From positions 2,246,906 through 2,310,905 of the forward strand of contig JAVKHP010000001.1 in the NCBI GenBank assembly GCA_031459855.1: a DNA stretch of 64,000 nt. Direction: 5' to 3'. Numbering within the stretch: position 1 is the first letter of the stretch; each line of letters begins with the position of its first letter. Below the pieces are notes generated by a model. The model had not been told where the DNA came from and made no database searches. It saw nothing but the letters and a program-made list of their open reading frames with translations. Origin of the DNA: Armatimonadota bacterium (lineage in GTDB: Bacteria > Sysuimicrobiota > Sysuimicrobiia > Sysuimicrobiales > Humicultoraceae). Position numbers and translations under genes: made by a program. Shown here in pieces: positions 33,467 to 41,959 of the stretch.

Positions 33467-33490
33467 TGCCGCACGGGGTGCGGCACCCCG
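33467..33490 (+). promoter_or_regulatory. Overlapping alternative hairpins upstream of the glmS ribozyme
   Basis: TGCCGCAC-GGG-GTGCGGCA (33467-33485) and CGGGGTGC-G-GCACCCCG (33474-33490) are two perfect 8-bp stems that share bases and so cannot form together. They lie about 55 nt before the ribozyme cleavage site. No T-run follows. Confidence 0.4.
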
Positions 33491-33542
33491 CGGGAGAAAC
33501 GCAGAAGGGGAGGAGGTGAGCGAGTCTCGTCGCGTGCCGCAA

Positions 33543-33708
33543 GCGCCTGAACCCGACGTCCGTCGGGTTGACGAGGGAGGGGAACTCGGAGCGTTCGGCG
33601 GGTGACCCTAGGCCCGGTCCGGGCCTGCACCACCTCAGCGCATCGCCTCGCGCCTGAGGCAAGGCCGCCTACAAACCCCGGAGGCGACTCCGGCCCAAAG
33701 GGCGGACC
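33543..33708 (+). ncRNA. glmS self-cleaving ribozyme/riboswitch
   Basis: The mRNA leader of glmS matches the glmS ribozyme core. The 5' GCGCC follows the scissile A at 33542. P1 is AACCCGACG/CGTCGGGTT (33550-33569), followed by TTGACGAGG (33568-33576) and TTCGGCGGGTGACCC (33594-33608). The AGGCCC/GGGCCT stem is at 33610-33626, then TGCACCACC and the CCTCAG/CTGAGG stem. The 3' part is AAGGCCGCCTACAAACC, a CCGGAG/CTCCGG hairpin, and a CAAAGGGCGG strand that closes P4. With bound glucosamine-6-phosphate this RNA cuts itself and lowers glmS expression. It ends about 110 nt before the glmS start. Confidence 0.92.
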
Positions 33709-33817
33709 AGGACACGCCAGGCACGTCTTCGCTGCCCGGTCCCATGGGACTACCGGGAAGTGTCGCCGGTTGCCGGCCAGACCGGGCACCCCAGGTTCAC
33801 CGCTGGAGGGTGCACAC

Positions 33818-35665
33818 ATGTGCGGCATCATGGGGTACGTGGGCACACGTCCGGCGCTGCCGATCCTGCTGGACGGTCTGCGCCGGTTGGAGTACCGGGG
33901 CTACGACTCCGCAGGCGTGGCCGTGCTGGAGAACGGACACATCGCGATCCGCAAGGCGGCGGGCAAGCTGCAGCGGCTCGAACAGGTGGTCAGCGTCGCT
34001 CCCCTGGGCGGCTCGGTGGGGATCGGGCACACCCGGTGGGCCACCCACGGGCAACCCACCGACGCCAACGCCCACCCGCACAGCGACTGCACGGGCCGCT
34101 GCGTGGTCATCCACAACGGGATCATCGAGAACTACCTGTCGCTGCGCGAGGCGCTCCAGGCGCAGGGGCACCGGTTCGCCTCCGACACCGACACCGAGGT
34201 GCTGGCGCACCTGATCGAGGCCGCCTACGCCGCGCTGCCGCCCGGCACCCCCGGACGGTTCGAGCTGGCCGTGCGTCAGGCGGTACGCCGGGCACGTGGG
34301 GCCTACGCCATCGTGGTGATGCTGGCCGACGAGCCCGACCGGATCGTCGCCGTGCGCATGATCAGCCCGCTCATCGTGGGCATCGGCCAGGGCGAGATGT
34401 GGCTGGCGTCCGACATCCCCGCGCTGCTCCCCTACACGCGCGACGTCCTGGTGGTCAGCGACGGCGAGATGGCCGTCATCGAGCCGCATCGCGTGCGCCT
34501 GCTGGACCTAGAGGGCCGGCCGGTCGACCGCCGTCCCCAGCACGTCACGTGGGACGCGGAGATGGCCGAGAAGGGCGGGTACCCCCACTTCATGCTCAAG
34601 GAGATCTACGAGCAACCCCGGGCGTTGCAGGACACGATGATGGGCCGCCTGGACCTGGACGACCGGATCGAGCTGGACGGCGTGGTCTTCCCCGACGGTT
34701 TCGTCGAGCGGCTCGAGGGGATCTGGCTCACCGCCTGCGGCACCGCGTACCACGCCGGGCTGGTGGGCCGGCGGCTCATCGAGCAGCTGGCGCGCATTCG
34801 GGTGGAGCCCGACCTGGCGTCGGAGCTCCGCTACCGCGACCCGCTCATCCAGGGGACGACGCTGGCGGTCGCCATCAGCCAGTCGGGCGAGACGGCCGAT
34901 ACGCTGGCGGCCGCGCGGGAGGCTCGGGCCCGCGGCGCCCGGCTGCTGGCCGTGACCAACGTGGTGGGCAGCACGCTGGCCCGCGAGGCCGACGACGTGC
35001 TCTACGTCCGCGCCGGTCCCGAGATCGCCGTGGCGTCCACCAAGGCCTACGTGACCATGCTGGTGGCGATGCAGCTGCTGGCGATCGACCTCGGCCTGCG
35101 CCGCGGTGTGCTGGCCCGCGACGTGGCGCGGCGGCTCGTGGCGGGCCTGCGCCGCCTGCCCCAGCTTGCCCAGGAAGTGCTCCAGCGCGCCGACGCCGTG
35201 GCGGCGCTGGCGGCGCGGCTGGCCCACGTCGAGCATGCGTTCTTCATCGGCCGCGGTCTCGACTACGCCGTGGCCATGGAGGGTTCGCTCAAGCTCAAGG
35301 AGATCTCCTACCTGCACAGCGAGGCGCTGGCCGCCGGCGAGTTGAAGCATGGCACGCTGGCGCTGGTGACGCCGGAGACGCCGGTGTTCGCCCTGGTCAC
35401 CCAGCGGGCGATCTACGAGAAGACCCTGGGCAACATCCAGGAAGTCCGGGCACGGGGCGCGGAGGTCGTCGCCGTCGCCTACGACGACGACGGCGAGATC
35501 GCCAAGCACGCGCACACGGTCCTGCGCATTCCGCCCGTGGACGACCTGCTGGCGCCGGTGCTGGCCATTATCCCCCTGCAGCTGTTCGCCTACCACGTGG
35601 CGGTGCTGCGCGGCCACGACATCGACCAGCCGCGCAACCTCGCCAAGAGCGTGACGGTCGAGTAG
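33818..35665 (+). CDS. glmS: Glutamine-fructose-6-phosphate aminotransferase
   Basis: A 615-residue enzyme that makes glucosamine-6-P from fructose-6-P and glutamine, the entry step to UDP-GlcNAc. The N-terminal glutaminase starts MCGIMGYVG with catalytic Cys2 and has GHTRWATHG and HNGIIENY. Two SIS isomerase domains follow, with TACGTAYHAGLVG, AISQSGETADTL and ELKHGTLALV, ending in the conserved LAKSVTVE. ATG at 33818 follows GGAGGG. Expression is very probably controlled by the ribozyme in its leader. Confidence 0.97.
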   Translation: MCGIMGYVGTRPALPILLDGLRRLEYRGYDSAGVAVLENGHIAIRKAAGKLQRLEQVVSVAPLGGSVGIGHTRWATHGQPTDANAHPHSDCTGRCVVIHNGIIENYLSLREALQAQGHRFASDTDTEVLAHLIEAAYAALPPGTPGRFELAVRQAVRRARGAYAIVVMLADEPDRIVAVRMISPLIVGIGQGEMWLASDIPALLPYTRDVLVVSDGEMAVIEPHRVRLLDLEGRPVDRRPQHVTWDAEMAEKGGYPHFMLKEIYEQPRALQDTMMGRLDLDDRIELDGVVFPDGFVERLEGIWLTACGTAYHAGLVGRRLIEQLARIRVEPDLASELRYRDPLIQGTTLAVAISQSGETADTLAAAREARARGARLLAVTNVVGSTLAREADDVLYVRAGPEIAVASTKAYVTMLVAMQLLAIDLGLRRGVLARDVARRLVAGLRRLPQLAQEVLQRADAVAALAARLAHVEHAFFIGRGLDYAVAMEGSLKLKEISYLHSEALAAGELKHGTLALVTPETPVFALVTQRAIYEKTLGNIQEVRARGAEVVAVAYDDDGEIAKHAHTVLRIPPVDDLLAPVLAIIPLQLFAYHVAVLRGHDIDQPRNLAKSVTVE

Positions 35666-35797
35666 GCGATCGCCGGCGGCAGCGGACCGCGAGCAGGCCC
35701 AAGGCGCGCCATGCCATCGCTAGGCCGTCTGGGATCATCAGCCCGTCGGTAGGGGCTCCTGCCCTGTGGCGCGAAGCCCTCGAAGGGGGTGAGGAGC

Positions 35798-35962
35798 ATG
35801 ACGATCGACGCCGACCTGCTGCAGATCCTGGCCTGTCCGGTGGACCATGCTCCCGTCGTCCTCGAGGGCGATCGGATCGTGTGCACGCAGTGCGGCCGGC
35901 GCTATCCCATTCGCGACGGCATCCCGCACATGCTCGAAGAGGAAGCCGAGCTGCCGCGATGA
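35798..35962 (+). CDS. Trm112-like small zinc protein (UPF0434/YcaR type)
   Basis: A 54-residue protein with LLQILACPVDHAPV, VCTQCGRRYPIRDGIPHML and an acidic end. The ACP, CxxCG and YPIRDGIPxML elements define the Trm112-like family; three cysteines are visible here (one C in ACPVD and the CTQC pair). Eukaryotic and archaeal Trm112 activates methyltransferases; the bacterial role is unclear. ATG at 35798 has GGTGAGGAG upstream, and the gene overlaps acpS by ATGA. Confidence 0.85.
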   Translation: MTIDADLLQILACPVDHAPVVLEGDRIVCTQCGRRYPIRDGIPHMLEEEAELPR

Positions 35963-36339
35963 TCGTCGGGGTGGGAGTCGACGTGGTGGAGGTGGCCCGC
36001 ATCCAGCGGGCCATCGCGCGGTGGGGCGATGGGTTCGTGCGCCGGATCTACACGGCGCGGGAGGTGGAGCGGGCCGCCGCGCCCGCGGTGCTGGGCCCCC
36101 GGCTGGCCGCCCGGTTCGCGGCGAAGGAGGCCGTGATGAAGGCCCTCGGCTGCGGCTGGCGTGAGCTCACCTGGCGCGAGATCGAGATCACCCACGACCC
36201 GCAGGGGCGGCCTGTGGTGCGCCTGCATGGCGCGGCACAACGGATCGCCGCGGCCCGCGGGGTCGTCGAGGTGCACGTGGCGCTCTCACACACCCGCGAG
36301 CACGCCATCGCCAACGCCGTGGCGGTCGGCGCCGGGTAA
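35959..36339 (+). CDS. acpS: Holo-[acyl-carrier-protein] synthase
   Basis: A 126-residue phosphopantetheinyl transferase that attaches the CoA-derived arm to acyl carrier protein. It has GVGVDVVEVARI with the Mg-binding Asp, FVRRIYTAREVE, RFAAKEAVMKALG with the second acidic ligand, and VALSHTREHAIANAVA. Length is normal. The start is fixed by the ATGA overlap with the Trm112-like gene. In many bacteria acpS precedes nnrD as it does here. Confidence 0.95.
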   Translation: MIVGVGVDVVEVARIQRAIARWGDGFVRRIYTAREVERAAAPAVLGPRLAARFAAKEAVMKALGCGWRELTWREIEITHDPQGRPVVRLHGAAQRIAAARGVVEVHVALSHTREHAIANAVAVGAG

Positions 36340-36961
36340 ACACGGCAGCACTGGGCCCGGCGCTACCTGCCCGGGGTCGCTGCGCCCGGGTGGCTTGCGA
36401 TCGGCGACATGCCCACGGTAGACGGCGTGCGAGGCATGCGATGTGGCGATCACAGCTGGCACGTCACGTGCCGCCTGGGGCGTGCACTGCATGAGCCGCC
36501 CGCTAGATGCGCTTGTGCCGACAACCCCTCGAGGAGGTGGCGACCCGTAGCCCGTAGGGAGTGTGGTTGGTCACTACCCCGCGCGCCAAGCGCGGATCCC
36601 AGCGGGGCGCGCGAACACCGCGAACACAAAGCACAGGAAGAGGGGCGCTCGCTTTCTCCGACTTTTCACCGTCTTCGGCTGCGCCGCCGGGCCGTACCGC
36701 CATCGAGCTGATCTCGGGAGTTACCCCCCAAGAAGACCGTCAGGCTCTCGGGCTCCACGTACGCAGCGTTTGACTCGGCTACTTCGCCGTTAGGCTTGCG
36801 CCCCTCTGCCAGCGAACCTATCACGAGGTTCCGGAGATCGTCAAGCCCCAACGATTGTTCCCATCTTGTGGATTGTGTGGGCACGGGCGCTGGGGGATCA
36901 TGGAGAGGAAAGGGCGGCATGCAGCCAGAAGCCAGGGCTATTGGACGCTCCGCGACGAACG
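36340..36961. other. Large intergenic region, no confident gene
   Basis: This 622-bp gap is less G+C-rich than its surroundings. It contains a palindrome GGCACGT-C-ACGTGCC at 36458-36472 and degenerate 9-bp units of GCGAACAC type at 36611-36640. A minus-strand open frame at 36666-36920 includes the segment LAEGRKPNGEVAESNAAY, with no family recognised. The mix suggests an interspersed repeat or a decayed mobile or coding remnant rather than a simple leader. Confidence 0.4.
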
Positions 36962-38539
36962 ATGCGTGTACCCACCAGCCAGCAGATGGCGATCCTGGAC
37001 CGTCGTACCGCCGACGAGTTCGGCGTGCCCACGCTCCTGCTCATGGAGGCGGCGGGCCGACGGGTGGCCGACGCGGCGTGCCGGCTCGTCGGCGGTGGCA
37101 TGCCGTCGGTGGTCGTCATCGCCGGCAAGGGCAACAACGGCGGCGACGGGCTGGTGGCCGCACGGGTGCTCGCGGGGCTCGGCTGGCAGGTCCGCGTGTT
37201 CCTGGTGGCCCGGGACGCCGAGGTCACCGGCGATGCAGCCGTCAACCTTCGAGCCGCGCGTCATGCGGGCGTCGAGGTGGCCAACCTCGACAGCACCGGC
37301 GCGCGCGGTCTGGCCCCGGTCCTGGCAGCGGCAGACCTGATCATCGACGGTCTGTTCGGCACCGGCTTTCGGGGCCCCGCGGTCGGCCTGGCCGCCGCGG
37401 CGATCGAGGCGATGAACGCCTCACGCCGGCCCGTGCTGGCCATCGATATCCCCTCGGGGGTGCACGGTGACACCGGTCAGGTCGACGGGCCAGCGGTCCG
37501 AGCCCGCGCCACGGTGACGATGGGCTTGCCCAAGCTGGGGCTGGTCCTCCTGCCCGGGGCCGAGTACGCGGGGCGCGTCTGGGTGGCCAGCGTCGGGCAT
37601 CCCCGCCGCCTGCTCGAGAGCCCGGAGATCACCACCCATCTCGTGACGCGCGCCATGGTGGACGCCGCGATCCCCCCTCGCCCCGCCCAGGCCCACAAGG
37701 GGCAGTTCGGCAGGGTGCTGATCGTGGCCGGCGCGGTGGGGTACACCGGCGCGCCGTCGCTGGCGGCAGCTGGCGCGCTGCGGGCCGGCGCAGGCCTGGT
37801 GCGACTGGCGGTCCCGGCGGGCATCTACCCGATCGTGGCCACGGCCGTGATCGAGGGCATGCCGGTGCCCCTCGCCGACGAGGAAGGGGCGCTGGCGCCG
37901 TCGGCGTGGGAGCAGATCGCGGCACTCGCCGCCGACGCCGACGTGGTCGCGGCCGGCCCGGGGTTGTCGCGCATGCCAGGACCCCGGCAGGTCGTGAGGC
38001 AGCTGGTGGCAGACAGCCGACGGCCGCTCGTGCTGGACGCCGACGCTCTCAACTGCCTCGCCGACGAGCCGGACGTGCTGCGTGTGACCCGGGTGCCGGT
38101 CGTGCTCACGCCCCACCCCGGCGAGCTGGCGCGGCTGACCGGTACGACGACCGAGGCCATCCGGCGCGACCGGCTGGCCGCGGCGCGTGAGGCCGCTGCG
38201 CGGTTCCGCGCGGTGGTCGTGTTGAAGGGGGCGCGCACGATCGTGGCCTCGCCCGAGGGCGAGGCGTTCGTGGTGCCCACGGGGAATCCGGGGATGGCCA
38301 CGGGAGGGATGGGCGACGTCTTAACCGGGGCGATCGCCGCGCTGATCGGGCAGGGGCTGGCACCGCTGACCGCGGCGTGGGTGGGGGCCTACCTCCACGG
38401 GCTGGCAGGAGATCTGGCCGCGCGGGCCAGCGGGCCGGCCGGGCTGCTGGCCCGTGACGTGGCTGCCGCCCTGCCACACGCGCTGGGCGCCGTCCGGCGA
38501 GGCGAGGTGGAGGAGGTCGTGCAGAGCGAACCATGGTGA
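36962..38539 (+). CDS. nnrD: Bifunctional NAD(P)HX epimerase/dehydratase
   Basis: A 525-residue nicotinamide-nucleotide repair enzyme. The N-terminal YjeF_N domain (about 1-215) has IAGKGNNGGDGLVAARVL and AIDIPSGVHGDTG and epimerises damaged NAD(P)HX. The C-terminal kinase-fold domain (about 230-515) has GAVGYTGAPSLAAAGALRAGAG and GNPGMATGGMGDVLTG and dehydrates it using ADP or ATP. ATG at 36962 begins MRVPTSQQM, the usual start. It overlaps the prephenate dehydratase gene by 7 nt. Confidence 0.93.
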   Translation: MRVPTSQQMAILDRRTADEFGVPTLLLMEAAGRRVADAACRLVGGGMPSVVVIAGKGNNGGDGLVAARVLAGLGWQVRVFLVARDAEVTGDAAVNLRAARHAGVEVANLDSTGARGLAPVLAAADLIIDGLFGTGFRGPAVGLAAAAIEAMNASRRPVLAIDIPSGVHGDTGQVDGPAVRARATVTMGLPKLGLVLLPGAEYAGRVWVASVGHPRRLLESPEITTHLVTRAMVDAAIPPRPAQAHKGQFGRVLIVAGAVGYTGAPSLAAAGALRAGAGLVRLAVPAGIYPIVATAVIEGMPVPLADEEGALAPSAWEQIAALAADADVVAAGPGLSRMPGPRQVVRQLVADSRRPLVLDADALNCLADEPDVLRVTRVPVVLTPHPGELARLTGTTTEAIRRDRLAAAREAAARFRAVVVLKGARTIVASPEGEAFVVPTGNPGMATGGMGDVLTGAIAALIGQGLAPLTAAWVGAYLHGLAGDLAARASGPAGLLARDVAAALPHALGAVRRGEVEEVVQSEPW

Positions 38540-39351
38540 TGCGGGTGGCGTTTCAGGGCGAGCCAGGCGCCTACAGCGAGGTCGCGGCGCTGGAGCAGTT
38601 CGGCACCATCACCCCCGTGCCGTGTCGCTCCCTGGCCGACGTCTTCGACGCCGTCGAGGGTGGGGCTGCCGACCGGGGGATCGTGCCCGTGGAGAACTCC
38701 CAGGCCGGCAGCATCAACGAGACCTACGACCTGCTGGTACGCCGCAGCCTGCACATCGTCGGCGAGCGCAACCTGCGCATCGAGCACTGCCTGCTGGCCC
38801 TCCCCGAGGACACGCTCGAGACGATCCGCGCCGTCTGCTCACACCCCCAGGCCCTGGCGCAGTGCGACGCGTACTTGAGCCGCATGGGCTGGGAGGTCGT
38901 GGCCACCTACGACACCGCCGGCAGCGCGAAGCTCGTGGCCACCGAGCGGCGACGCGGCGTGGCCGCCATCGCGAGCCGTCGCGCCGCGGAGCTCTACGGG
39001 CTGCGCATCCTGGCCGAGCACATCGAGACGAATCCGGTGAACTACACGCGGTTCCTGGCCCTGGCGCTGACGCCGGCTCCCCCGGCCGCCCGCGCCAAGA
39101 CGTCGGTGGTGTTCACGACGGCCAACGTGCCGGGCGCGCTCTACCGCGCGCTGGGCACGTTCGCCACGCGCAACATCAACCTCACCAAGCTCGAGTCGCG
39201 CCCGCGGCGCGACCGGCCCTGGGAGTACCTGTTCTACGTGGACTTCGAGGCGCACAAGGACTCGCCCGAGGGGCGCGCGGCACTCGCCGAGCTCGCTGGG
39301 GTCACGGCGTTCCTGCGCGTGCTCGGCTCGTACCCGCGCGCCGACGAGTGA
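38533..39351 (+). CDS. pheA: Prephenate dehydratase
   Basis: A 272-residue monofunctional enzyme that converts prephenate to phenylpyruvate for phenylalanine synthesis. The catalytic domain has FQGEPGAYSEVAA, VPVENSQAGSINETYDLL and NYTRFLAL (the TRF motif). A C-terminal ACT regulatory domain from about 190 has VPGALYRALGTFATRNINL and LESRP, the Phe-binding sites for feedback inhibition. The in-frame ATG at 38539, which overlaps the nnrD stop, is an alternative start. Confidence 0.93.
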   Translation: MVMRVAFQGEPGAYSEVAALEQFGTITPVPCRSLADVFDAVEGGAADRGIVPVENSQAGSINETYDLLVRRSLHIVGERNLRIEHCLLALPEDTLETIRAVCSHPQALAQCDAYLSRMGWEVVATYDTAGSAKLVATERRRGVAAIASRRAAELYGLRILAEHIETNPVNYTRFLALALTPAPPAARAKTSVVFTTANVPGALYRALGTFATRNINLTKLESRPRRDRPWEYLFYVDFEAHKDSPEGRAALAELAGVTAFLRVLGSYPRADE

Positions 39352-40976
39352 CGGCCGCGGTGGGGCGCTGGCCGCGCCTGCTGCCGCTGGGCGACCGCGG
39401 CCTGCTCGTCGAGTTCGGGGCCGAGGTCTCGCCGGAGGTCAACGCGCTGGTGCGGGGTGCCGAGCCACTCCTGGCCCGTCTGCCGGGCGTCAGCGAGACC
39501 GTGCCGGCGTTTCGGTCGCTCCTGCTCGTCTATGATCCCTTCCGCACGACCTTCGACCGGCTGGCCGAGTATGTGGAAGCCGTGGCCCGCGGTGTGCGCC
39601 CGGCACCCGACGAGGGTGGCCAGCTCCTCGAGGTCCCCGTGGCCTATGGCGGTGCCTGGGGGCCAGACCTGGAAGCGGTGGCTGCCGCGCTGGGCCTGTC
39701 CCAGGCCGACGTGGTCGCACTGCACACCGGGACGATCTACCGCGTCTACATGCTGGGGTTTGCGCCAGGGTTCCCCTACCTTGGCCTCCTGCCCGAGGCG
39801 CTGCGCCTCCCGCGTCGCGCCACCCCGCGGACGCGCGTCCCCACGGGCAGCGTCGCCATCGCCGACGCGTTCACGGGCATCTACCCGCAGGACACGGCTG
39901 GGGGCTGGCATCTCCTGGGACGCACCCCCCTGCGGCTGTTCGACCCGTCGGGGAAGACCCCGTTTCTGCTGGCACCTGGCGACAGGGTGCGGTTCGTGGC
40001 CTGCCCGGACATCGAGATGGGCCCGGCAGAGGAGCCGCCGCCGTTCGCGCCGCGGCGGCCCGTGTTCGAGGTGCTGGAGCCCGGCTTGATGACCACGCTG
40101 CAGGACGCCGGCCGCACAGGGTGGCGGCGCTACGGGGTGCCGGTTTCCGGCCCGATGGACCGCAGAGCGCATGCCGCGGCCAACCTCGCCGTGGGCAACG
40201 CACCGGGTGAGGCGGCGCTGGAGATGACCTTCCCGGGGCCGAAACTGCGCGCGGTGGCGGACGCCCTCATCGCCGTGGCGGGTGCGGATCTGGGCGCGCG
40301 CCTCAACCACACGGACCTGGACCACGGGCAGCCGGTCAGGGTTCGGCCCGGCGACCTGTTCACGCTGACTGCCCCCCGCAGCGGCCAGTGGCTCTACCTG
40401 GCGGTCGCAGGAGGCCTGGACGGCCCCCAGGTGCTGGGCAGCCGGGCAACGTGGACGCGCGGCGGCCCGCGCGGCCCGCTCGGTCGGCCGGTCCGGGCAG
40501 GAGACCTCCTGGGTGTGCGAGAAGGACCCGCCGGCCCGCGGCGGGCCCGGCCCGTACCGCTTATCGCCCGGGGACGCACGCTGACCGCGCGCGTGGTGTT
40601 GGGGCCGCAGGCCGACGCGTTCACGCCCGAGGGGCTGGCCGCGCTCCTGGGCGGGACGTACGAGGTGACCGTGCAGCGGGACCGCAGCGGCGCGCGCCTG
40701 CGCGGCGTGCCGGTACGTCATCGAGTGGGTGCCGACATCGCGTCCGATGGCCTGCTGCCCGGGGCCATCCAGGTGCCGGCCGATGGCGGGCCCGTCGTGA
40801 TCTTCGCCGATGGGCCGACCACGGGCGGGTACACGAAGGCCGCGGCGGTGGTCAGCGCCGACGTGGATGCGCTGGCGCAACTCGCCCCTGGCGACCGCGT
40901 GCGCTTCCAGGCCGTGACGGTGGCGCAGGCGCACGCCCTGCTGCGCGCCGCCGAGGAGGAGACCGGGTGCAGCTAG
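39348..40976 (+). CDS. Fused 5-oxoprolinase subunits B and C (PxpB-PxpC)
   Basis: A 542-residue fusion. Residues about 1-220 are the PxpB/KipI domain (VAYGGAWGPDLEAVA, YMLGFAPGFPYLGLLP, RVPTGSVAIA). Residues about 235-540 are PxpC/KipA (LEPGLMTTLQDAGRTGWRRYGVPVSGPMD, AVAGGLDGPQVLGSRAT). These two subunits plus PxpA hydrolyse 5-oxoproline to glutamate using ATP. PxpA is not in the window. The GTG start overlaps pheA by GTGA. KipI/KipA names refer to the same families in sporulation control; no sporulation gene is nearby. Confidence 0.9.
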   Translation: MTAAVGRWPRLLPLGDRGLLVEFGAEVSPEVNALVRGAEPLLARLPGVSETVPAFRSLLLVYDPFRTTFDRLAEYVEAVARGVRPAPDEGGQLLEVPVAYGGAWGPDLEAVAAALGLSQADVVALHTGTIYRVYMLGFAPGFPYLGLLPEALRLPRRATPRTRVPTGSVAIADAFTGIYPQDTAGGWHLLGRTPLRLFDPSGKTPFLLAPGDRVRFVACPDIEMGPAEEPPPFAPRRPVFEVLEPGLMTTLQDAGRTGWRRYGVPVSGPMDRRAHAAANLAVGNAPGEAALEMTFPGPKLRAVADALIAVAGADLGARLNHTDLDHGQPVRVRPGDLFTLTAPRSGQWLYLAVAGGLDGPQVLGSRATWTRGGPRGPLGRPVRAGDLLGVREGPAGPRRARPVPLIARGRTLTARVVLGPQADAFTPEGLAALLGGTYEVTVQRDRSGARLRGVPVRHRVGADIASDGLLPGAIQVPADGGPVVIFADGPTTGGYTKAAAVVSADVDALAQLAPGDRVRFQAVTVAQAHALLRAAEEETGCS

Positions 40977-41959
40977 GACGCCTGCCACGGCTGCGACTGG
41001 CGACCCTGCCCACGCCGCTGGAGGAGATGCCCACGCTGTCGGCCTACCTGGGCGGTCCGCGCCTGCTGGTGAAGCGCGACGACATGACCGGCCTGGCGTT
41101 CGGCGGCAACAAGGTCCGCAAGCTCGAGTACCTGCTGGGCGAGGCGGTCGATCGGGGCTGCGACGTGGTGGTGACGGTGGGTGCCGCCCAGTCCAACCAC
41201 GCCCGGGCGACGGCCGCTGCCGCGCGGCGCCTGGGGCTCGACGCGGTCCTCGTCCTCACTGGCGACGAGCCCCTGGAGCGGCAGGGCAACTTGCTGCTGG
41301 ACACCATCTTCGGCGCTGATATCCGCATCGTGGACATCGACGACGACTACGTGCTGATGGGCGTCGTGGAAGACATCGCCCGCGACCTGCAGCGGCGCGG
41401 GCGCGCGCCGTACGTGATTCCCCCTGGGGGGAGCGCGGCGCTGGGGGCCGCGGCGTACGCCAACGCGGGCCTGGAGCTCCTCGACCAGCTCAACACCCGC
41501 GGGATCCACGCCGACGCCATCGTCCACGCCACCGGCACCGGGGGCACCCAGGCAGGCCTGTACACGGCGTGCCGGTTGATGCAGACGCGGATGGAGATCG
41601 TCGGGGTGAGCGCCGGTCCCTCGCGCGACGTCGCGACCGCGCGGGTACGCAGCCTGGTCGAGGACCTGTGCGGGTTGCTGGGTATTGACTGGCGGCCGCA
41701 CCCGGATGATATCGTCGTAACGGACGAGTACGTCGGCGAAGGGTACGCCGTCGCGACTCCCGAGGGGCTGGATGCCATCCGCCTGGTCGCCCGCACGGAG
41801 GGCCTGCTGCTCGACCCCGTCTACACCGGCAAGGCGATGGCTGGGTTGATCGACCAGGTGCGGCGCGGCCGGTTCCGCCCGGACCAGAACGTCGTCTTCT
41901 GGCACACCGGCGGCCAGCCCGCGCTCTTCGCGTACGCGACCGCCCTCCGCGAGGGATGA
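40967..41959 (+). CDS. PLP-dependent D-cysteine desulfhydrase/ACC deaminase family enzyme
   Basis: A 330-residue fold-type II PLP enzyme. FGGNKVRKLEYLLGEA has the PLP lysine, VGAAQSNHARATAAAA binds cofactor and substrate, and VHATGTGGTQAGLYTA binds the PLP phosphate. Family members break D-cysteine or 1-aminocyclopropane-1-carboxylate to keto acid and ammonia; motif inspection does not separate them. GTG at 40967 follows GAGGAGGAG and overlaps the oxoprolinase gene by 10 nt. The cluster suggests small amino-acid salvage. Confidence 0.85.
   Translation: MQLGRLPRLRLATLPTPLEEMPTLSAYLGGPRLLVKRDDMTGLAFGGNKVRKLEYLLGEAVDRGCDVVVTVGAAQSNHARATAAAARRLGLDAVLVLTGDEPLERQGNLLLDTIFGADIRIVDIDDDYVLMGVVEDIARDLQRRGRAPYVIPPGGSAALGAAAYANAGLELLDQLNTRGIHADAIVHATGTGGTQAGLYTACRLMQTRMEIVGVSAGPSRDVATARVRSLVEDLCGLLGIDWRPHPDDIVVTDEYVGEGYAVATPEGLDAIRLVARTEGLLLDPVYTGKAMAGLIDQVRRGRFRPDQNVVFWHTGGQPALFAYATALREG

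Noticed and set aside
33760-36339. An 859-residue plus-strand frame over glmS ending in acpS
   Set aside because: It is a shadow of glmS fused by chance to the real acpS frame, which starts at 35959.
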